From assembly GCA_964057225.1 (NCBI GenBank), contig OZ059894.1, positions 23,094,476-23,158,475 on the forward strand: a stretch of 64,000 bases of DNA, written 5' to 3'. The position numbers and the translations under genes are program-made. Shown one piece after another: positions 56,871-64,000 of this stretch (position 1 is the stretch's first letter; each line of letters begins with the position of its first letter). The stretch is from Auanema rhodensis (taxonomy: Eukaryota > Nematoda > Chromadorea > Rhabditida > Rhabditidae). Below the pieces are notes generated by a model. That model did no database searches. It worked only from the letters and a program-made list of their open reading frames with translations, and was not told the origin of the DNA.

Positions 56871-59726
56871 GATCCGGTTTTCAAAATTAGATTCCCCATG
56901 TCCATATTAGTCTAAAAACAAATTTTTATTGATATTGGTGCATGGTAACCATGTCTTTGGAATTTACGTGAACTTTAATTTATGCTAATTAAATGTACAC
57001 GTGATGTGCACTTGGTATGTAACTCGCTTCACGTAAAAGATAAAGAGATGCGGTTTCCAAAATTAGATTCCCCATGTCCATATTAGTCTAAAAACAAATT
57101 TTTATTGATATTGGTGCATGGTAACCATGACTTTGAAATTTACGTGAACTTTAATTTATGCTAATTAAATGTACACGTGATGTGCACTTGGTATGTAACT
57201 CGCTTCACGTGAAAGATAAAGAGATGCGGTTTTCAAAATTAGATTCCCCATGTCCATATTAGTCTAAAAACAAATTTTTATCGATATTGGTGCATGGTAA
57301 CCATGTCTTTGAAATTTACGTGAACTTTAATTTATGCTAATTAAATGTACACGTGATGTGCACTTGGTATGTAATTCGCTTCACGTGAAAGATAAAGAGA
57401 TGTAGTTTTCAAAATTAGATTCCCCATGTCCATATTAGTCTAAAAACAAATTTTTATTGATATTGGTTCATGGTAACCATGACTTTGAAATTTACGTGAA
57501 CTTTAATTTATGCTAATTAAATGTACACGTGATGTGCACTTGGTATGTAACTCGCTTCAGGTGAAAGATAAAGAGATGCGGTTTTCAAAATTAGATTCCC
57601 CATGTCCATATTAGTCTAAAAACAAATTTTTATTGATATTGGTGCATGGTAACCATGTCTTTGGAATTTACGTGAACTTTAATTTATGCTAATTAAATGT
57701 ACACGTGATGAGCACTTGGTATGTAACTCGCTTCACGTGAAAGATAAAGAGATGCGGTTTTCAAAATTAGATTCCCCATGTCCATATTAGTCTAAAAACA
57801 AATTTTTATTGATATTGGTGCATGGTAACCATGACTTTGAAATTTACGTGAACTTTAATTTATGCTAATTAAATGTACACGTGATGTGCACTTGGTATGT
57901 AACTCGCTTCACGTGAAAGATAAAGAGATGCGGTTCTCAAAATTAGATTCCCCATGTCCATATTAGTCGAAAAACAAATTTTTATTGATATTGGTGCATG
58001 GTAACCATGACTTTGAAATTTACGTGAACTTTAATTTATGCTAATTAAATGTACACGTGATGTGCACTTGGTATGTAACTCGCTTCACGTGAAAGATAAA
58101 GAGATGCGGTTTTCAAAATTAGATTCCCCATGTCCATATTAGTCTAAAAACAAATTTTTATTGATATTGGTGCATGGTAACCATGACTTTGAAATTTACG
58201 TGAACTTTAATTTATGCTAATTAAATGTACACGTGATGTGCACTTGGTATGTAACTCGCTTCACGTGAAAGATAAAGAGATGCGGTTTTCAAAATTAGAT
58301 TCCCCATGTCCATATTAGTCTAAAAACAAATTTTTATTGATATTGGTGCATGGTAACCATGACTTTGAAATTTACGTGAACTTTAATTTATGCTAATTAA
58401 ATGTACACGTGATGTGCACTTGGTATGTAACTCGCTTCACGTGAAAGATAAAGAGATGCGGTTTTCAAAATTAGATTCCCCATGTCCATATTAGTCTAAA
58501 AACAAATTTTTATTGATATTGGTTCATGGGAACCATGACTTTGAAATTTACGTGAACTTTAATTTATGCTAATTAAATGTACACGTGATGTGCACTTGGT
58601 ATGTAACTCGCTTCACGTGAAAGATAAAATGATGCGGTTTTCAAAATTAGATTCCCCATGTCCATATTAGTCTAAAAACAAATTTTTATTGATATTGGTT
58701 CATGGGAACCATGACTTTGAAATTTACGTGAACTTTAATTAATGCTAATTAAATGTACACGTGATGTGCACTTGGTATGTAACTCGCTTCACGTGAAAGA
58801 TAAAGAGATGCGGTTTTCAAAATTAGATTCCCCATGTCCATATTAGTCTAAAAACAAATTTTTATTGATATTCGTGCATGGTAACCATGACTTTGAAATT
58901 TACGTGAACTTTAATTTATGCTAATTAAATGTACACGTGATGTGCACTTGGTATGTAACTCGCTTCACGTGAAAGATAAAGAGATGCGGTTTCCAAAATT
59001 AGATTCCCCATGTCCATATTAGTCTAAAAACAAATTTTTATTGATATTGGTGCATGGTAACCATGACTTTGAAATTTACGTGAACTTTAATTTATGCTAA
59101 TTAAATGTACACGTGATGTGCACTTGGTATGTAACTCGCTTCACGTGAAAGATAAAGAGATGCGGTTTTCAAAATTAGATTCCCCATGTCCATATTAGTC
59201 TAAAAACAAATTTTTATTGATATTGGTTCATGGTAACCATGACTTTGAAATTTACGTGAACTTTAATTCATGCTAATTAAATGTACACGTGATGTGCACA
59301 TGGTAGGTAACTCGCTTCACGTGAAAGATAAAGAGATGCGGTTTTCAAAATTAGATTCCCCATGTCCATATTAGTCTAAAAACAAATTTTTATTGATATT
59401 GATTCATGGTAACCATGACTTTGAAATTTACGTGAACTTTAATTTATGCTAATTAAATGTACACGTGATATGCACTTGGTATGTAACTCGCTTCACGTGA
59501 AAGATAAAGAGATGCGGTTTTCAAAATTAGATTCCCCATGTCCATATTAGTCTAAAAACAAATTTTTATTGATATTGGTTCATGGTAACCATGACTTTGA
59601 AATTTACGTGAACTTTAATTCATGCTAATTAAATGTACACGTGATGTGCACATGGTATGTAACTCGCTTCACGTGAAAGATAAAGAGATGCGGTTTTCAA
59701 AATTAGATTCCCCATGTCCACATTAG
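56871..59726 (+). repeat. Long block D, about 16 monomers
   Basis: Starts at GATCCGG (56,871). TTATCGATATTGG (57,281), GATGTAGTT (57,401), TTAATTAATGC (about 58,740, as at 55,396) and TTCGTGCATGG (58,871) all lie exactly 3,344 bp (19 monomers) from their partners in block C. It has one copy of the GGTAGGTAAC/GATATGCAC dimer, where A and B have two. It reaches TCTGAAAAC at 59,727 with a private CCACATTAG just before it. Confidence 0.9.
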
Positions 59727-62700
59727 TCTGAAAACAAATTTTTATTGATATTGGTTCATGGTAACCATGACTTTGAAATTTACGTGAACTTTAATTTATG
59801 CTAATTAAATGTACACGTGATGTGCACTTGGTATGTAACTCGCTTCACGTAAAAGATAAAGAGATGCGGTTTTCAAAATTAGATTCCCCATGTCCATATT
59901 AGTCTAAAAACAGATTTTTATTTATATTGGTGCATGATAACCATGACTTTGAAATTTACGTGAACTTTAATTTATGCTAATTAAATGTACACGTGATGTG
60001 CACTTGGTATGTAACTCGCTTCACGTAAAAGATAAAGAGATGCGGTTTTCAAAATTAGATTCCCCATGTCCATATTAGTCTAAAAACAAATTTTTATTGA
60101 TATTGGTTCATGATAACCATGACTTTGAAATTTACGTGAACTTTAATTTATGCTAATTAAATGTACACGTGATGTGCACTTGGTATGTAACTCGCTTCAC
60201 GTAAAAGATAAAGAGATGCGGTTTTCAAAATTAGATTCCCCATGTCCATATTAGTCTAAAAACAAATTTTTATTGATATTGGTTCATGGTAACCATTACT
60301 TTGAAATTTACGTGAACTTTGATTTATGCTAATTAAATGTACACGTGATGTGCACTTGGTATGTAACTCGCTTCACGTGAAAGATAAAAAGATGCGGTTT
60401 TGAAAATTAGATTCCCCATGTGCATATTAGTCTAAAAACAAATTTTTATTGATATTGGTGCATGGTAACCATGACTTTGAAATTTACGTGAACTTTAATT
60501 TATGCTAATTAAATGTACACGTGATGTGCACTTGGTATGTAACTCGCTTCACGTGAAAGATAAAGAGATGCGGTTTTCAAAATTAGATTCCCCATGTCCA
60601 TATTAGTCTAAAAACAAATTTTTATTGATATTGGTGCATGGTAACCATGTCTTTGGAATTTACGTGAACTTTAATTTATGCTAATTAAATGTACACGTGA
60701 TGTGCACTTGGTATGTAACTCGCTTCACGTGAAAGATAAAGAGATGCGGTTTTCAAAATTAGATTCCCCATGTCCATATTAGTCTAAAAACAAATTTTTA
60801 TTGATATTGGTGCATGGTAACCATGACTTTGAAATTTACGTGAACTTTAATTTATGCTAATTAAATGTACACGTGATGTGCACTTGGTATGTAACTCGCT
60901 TCACGTGAAAGATAAAGAGATGCGGTTCTCAAAATTAGATTCCCCATGTCCATAATAGTCGAAAAACAAATTTTTATTGATATTGGTGCATGGTAACCAT
61001 GACTTTGAAATTTACGTGAACTTTAATTTATGCTAATTAAATGTACACGTGATGTGCACTTGGTATGTAACTCGCTTCACGTGAAAGATAAAGAGATGCG
61101 GTTTTCAAAATTAGATTCCCCATGTCCATATTAGTCTAAAAACAAATTTTTATTGATATTGGTGCATGGTAACCATGACTTTGAAATTTACGTGAACTTT
61201 AATTTATGCTAATTAAATGTACACGTGATGTGCACTTGGTATGTAACTCGCTTCACGTGAAAGATAAAGAGATGCGGTTTTCAAAATTAGATTCCCCATG
61301 TCCATATTAGTCTAAAAACAAATTTTCATTGATATTGGTGCATGGTAACCATGACTTTGAAATTTACGTGAACTTTAATTTATGCTAATTAAATGTACAC
61401 GTGATATGCACTTGGTATGTAACTCGCTTCACGTGAAAGATAAAGAGATGCGGTTTTCAAAATTAGATTCCCCATGTCCATATTAGTCTAAAAACAAATT
61501 TTTATTGATATTGGTTCATGGTAACCATGACTTTGAAATTTACGTGAACTTTAATTCATGCTAATTAAATGTACACGTGATGTGCACATGGTATGTAACT
61601 CGCTTCACGTGAAAGATAAAGAGATGCGGTTTTCAAAATTAGATTCCCCATGTCCATATTAGTCTGAAAACAAATTTTTATTGATATTGGTTCATGGTAA
61701 CCATGACTTTGAAATTTACGTGAACTTTAATTTATGCTAATTAAATGTACACGTGATGTGCACTTGGTATGTAACTCGCTTCACGTAAAAGATAAAGAGA
61801 TGCGGTTTTCAAAATTAGATTCCCCATGTCCATATTAGTCTAAAAACAGATTTTTATTTATATTGGTGCATGATAACCATGACTTTGAAATTTACGTGAA
61901 CTTTAATTTATGCTAATTAAATGTACACGTGATGTGCACTTGGTATGTAACTCGCTTCACGTAAAAGATAAAGAGATGCGGTTTTCAAAATTAGATTCCC
62001 CATGTCCATATTAGTCTAAAAACAAATTTTTATTGATATTGGTTCATGATAACCATGACTTTGAAATTTACGTGAACTTTAATTTATGCTAATTAAATGT
62101 ACACGTGATGTGCACTTGGTATGTAACTCGCTTCACGTAAAGGTAAAGAGATGCGGTTTTCAAAATTAGATTCCCCATGTCCATATTAGTCTAAAAACAA
62201 ATTTTTATTGATATTGGTTCATGGTAACCATTACTTTGAAATTTACGTGAACTTTGATTTATGCTAATTAAATGTACACGTGATGTGCACTTGGTATGTA
62301 ACTCGCTTCACGTGAAAGATAAAGAGATGCGGTTTTCAAAATTAGATTCCCCATGTGCATATTAGTCTAAAAACAAATTTTTATTGATATTGGTGCATGG
62401 TAACCATGACTTTGAAATTTACGTGAACTTTAATTTATGCTAATTAAATGTACACGTGATGTGCACTTGGTATGTAACTCGCTTCACGTGAAAGATAAAG
62501 AGATGCGGTTTTCAAAATTAGATTCCCCATGTCCATATTAGTCTAAAAACAAATTTTTATTGATATTGGTGCATGGTAACCATGTCTTTGGAATTTACGT
62601 GAACTTTAATTTATGCTAATTAAATGTACACGTGATGTGCACTTGGTATGTAACTCGCTTCACGTGAAAGATAAAGAGATGCGGTTTTCAAAATTAGATT

Positions 62701-63338
62701 CCCCATGTCCATATTAGTCTAAAAACAAATTTTTATTGATATTGGTGCATGGTAACCATGACTTTGAAATTTACGTGAACTTTAATTTATGCTAATTAAA
62801 TGTACACGTGATGTGCACTTGGTATGTAACTCGCTTCACGTGAAAGATAAAGAGATGCGGTTCTCAAAATTAGATTCCCCATGTCCATATTAGTCGAAAA
62901 ACAAATTTTTATTGATATTGGTGCATGGTAACCATGACTTTGAAATTTACGTGAACTTTAATTTATGCTAATTAAATGTACACGTGATGTGCACTTGGTA
63001 TGTAACTCGCTTCACGTGAAAGATAAAGAGATGCGGTTTTCAAAATTAGATTCCCCATGTCCATATTAGTCTAAAAACAAATTTTTATTGATATTGGTGC
63101 ATGGTAACCATGACTTTGAAATTTACGTGAACTTTAATTTATGCTAATTAAATGTACACGTGATGTGCACTTGGTATGTAACTCGCTTCACGTGAAAGAT
63201 AAAGAGATGCGGTTTTCAAAATTAGATTCCCCATGTCCATATTAGTCTAAAAACAAATTTTCATTGATATTGGTGCATGGTAACCATGACTTTGAAATTT
63301 ACGTGAACTTTAATTTATGCTAATTAAATGTACACGTG
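59468..63338 (+). repeat. Tandem 11-monomer block (1,936 and 1,935 bp)
   Basis: Copy 1 is 59,468-61,403 and copy 2 is 61,404-63,338. Both begin at a GATATGCAC mark. Shared ordered marks: GCACATGG, TCTGAAAAC, AACAGATTTTTATTTAT (59,911 and 61,847), CATGATAACC, CCATTACTTTG with CTTTGATTTATG, CATGTGCATATT, TCTTTGG, GGTTCTCAA with TCGAAAAAC, and AATTTTCATTG. Copy 2 has a private one-base deletion giving AAAGGTAAAG near 62,141. Copy 1 keeps AAAAAGATG near 60,388 and CATAATAGTC near 60,953, which copy 2 lacks. Confidence 0.92.
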
Positions 63339-64000
63339 ATGTGCACTTGGTATGTAACTCGCTTCACGTGAAAGATAAAGAGATGCGGTTTTCAAAATTA
63401 GATTCCCCATGTCCATATTAGTCTAAAAACAAATTTTTATTGATATTGGTGCATGGTAACCATGACTTTGAAATTTACGTGAACTTTAATTTATGCTAAT
63501 TAAATGTACACGTGATGTGCACTTGGTATGTAACTCGCTTCACGTGAAAGATAAAGAGATGCGGTTTTCAAAATTAGATTCCCCATGTCCATATTAGTCT
63601 AAAAACAAATTTTTATTGATATTGGTGCATGGTAACCATGTCTTTCAAATTTACGTGAACTTTAATTTATGCTAATTAAATGTACACGTGATGTGCACTT
63701 GGTATGTAACTCGCTTCACGTGAAAGATAAAGAGATGCGGTTTTCAAAATTAGATTCCCCATGTCCATATTAGTCTAAAAACAAATTTTTATTGATATTG
63801 GTTCATGGTAACCATGACTTTGAAATTTACGTGAACTTTAATTTATGCTAATTAAATGTACACGTGATGTGCACTTGGTATGTAACTCGCTTCACGTGAA
63901 AGATAAAGAGATGCGGTTTTCAAAATTAGATTCCCCATGTCCATATTAGTCTAAAAACAAATTTTTATTGATATTGGTGCATGGTAACCATGACTTTGAA
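63339..64000 (+). repeat. Near-consensus monomers at the right edge
   Basis: Just under four monomers, almost pure consensus, with TCTTTCAAAT near 63,643 as a private change and one TTCATGG type at 63,771. The array continues past the window edge. Confidence 0.9.

Larger units (their letters stand above)
1122..64000 (+). repeat. Forward satellite array, 357 complete 176-bp monomers plus a partial
   Basis: Monomers begin with TAGTCT at 1122, 1298, 1474 and so on; the last complete one ends at 63946 and 54 bases of the next follow. The count is exact: 357 x 176 minus seven single-base deletions (near 3255, 3958, 14152, 15911, 27314, 37169 and 62141) gives the observed start at 63947. The consensus has 26 C and 31 G in 176 bases. 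Landmarks within the monomer: T/A tract 11-22, GGTNACC dyad 34-46, 7-bp-arm inverted repeat 67-73/80-86, palindromes TGTACA 87-92, CACGTG 91-96, GTGCAC 99-104 and TTCACGTGAA 121-130. Recurrent variants include TTCATGG for TGCATGG, GTCTTTGG for GACTTTGA, CAGGTG or CACGTA for CACGTG at 123-128, and TGAGCAC for TGTGCAC. In most copies all frames are closed. No genes, RNA genes or mobile elements interrupt it. Confidence 0.98.

Noticed and set aside
1-64000. CRISPR-like array
   Set aside because: Repeats are direct and contiguous with no unique spacers, and the unit is 176 bp; this is a classic satellite.
1122-64000. CENP-B box
   Set aside because: The consensus lacks the required CGGG half and the spaced TTCG half. 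The isolated CCCG near 25,391 and CGAA in the TCGAAAAA monomers do not combine into the motif.
1122-64000. Yeast-type point centromere because of the ATCACGTG (CDEI-like) match
   Set aside because: No CDEIII-like element is visible, the motif is only 8 bases, and hundreds of copies in a tandem array do not fit a point centromere.
1122-64000. tRNA-derived element with RNA polymerase III boxes
   Set aside because: TAGTCTAAAAA faintly resembles box A and GGTTCATGGTA faintly resembles box B in some monomers, but both miss key positions and no cloverleaf can be drawn.
1122-64000. Arabidopsis-type 178-bp centromere satellite
   Set aside because: A short similarity around GTCCATAT-AGTCT and a GCGGTTT string came to mind, but the order and spacing do not agree with what I recall of that family, so I do not assign a plant group. 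A database search with the monomer would settle it.

Overview
The whole window is satellite DNA. It is built from one 176-bp, AT-rich monomer (consensus about 32% GC by hand count) repeated head to tail. I see no believable protein-coding gene, RNA gene, transposon or unique sequence. A long, homogenised tandem array with nested multimeric duplications points to eukaryotic heterochromatin (centromeric, pericentromeric or subtelomeric). I do not recognise the monomer family and cannot name the taxon.

Layout. Positions 1-1056 hold six monomers in reverse orientation. Positions 1057-1120 are a seventh reverse monomer, shortened by an internal deletion and cut off at an inversion point. From 1122 to the right edge the same monomer runs in forward orientation: 357 complete copies (1122-63946) plus 54 bases of the next. 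The turn-around is a near-perfect palindrome, with 58-bp arms either side of base 1121.

The forward array is not a uniform series. Diagnostic base changes show that blocks of monomers were copied together at many scales: offsets of 2, 3, 4, 6, 7, 11, 15, 18, 19, 24, 30 or 32 monomers, and one duplication of 49 monomers (8,623 bp) whose daughter later grew to 56 by an internal 7-monomer duplication. From about 43.7 to 59.7 kb there are four related long blocks of different length. Copies differ by scattered substitutions.

In the map used below, monomer base 1 is the T of TAGTCT in forward orientation. Landmarks are a 13-bp dyad around a GGTAACC site (34-46), a 7-bp-arm inverted repeat (67-86), overlapping 6-bp palindromes (87-104) and the 10-bp palindrome TTCACGTGAA (121-130). 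Five CpG dinucleotides per monomer are mostly intact. Nothing suggests the array encodes a product. Any function would be structural (chromatin, centromere) or through transcripts of the array.
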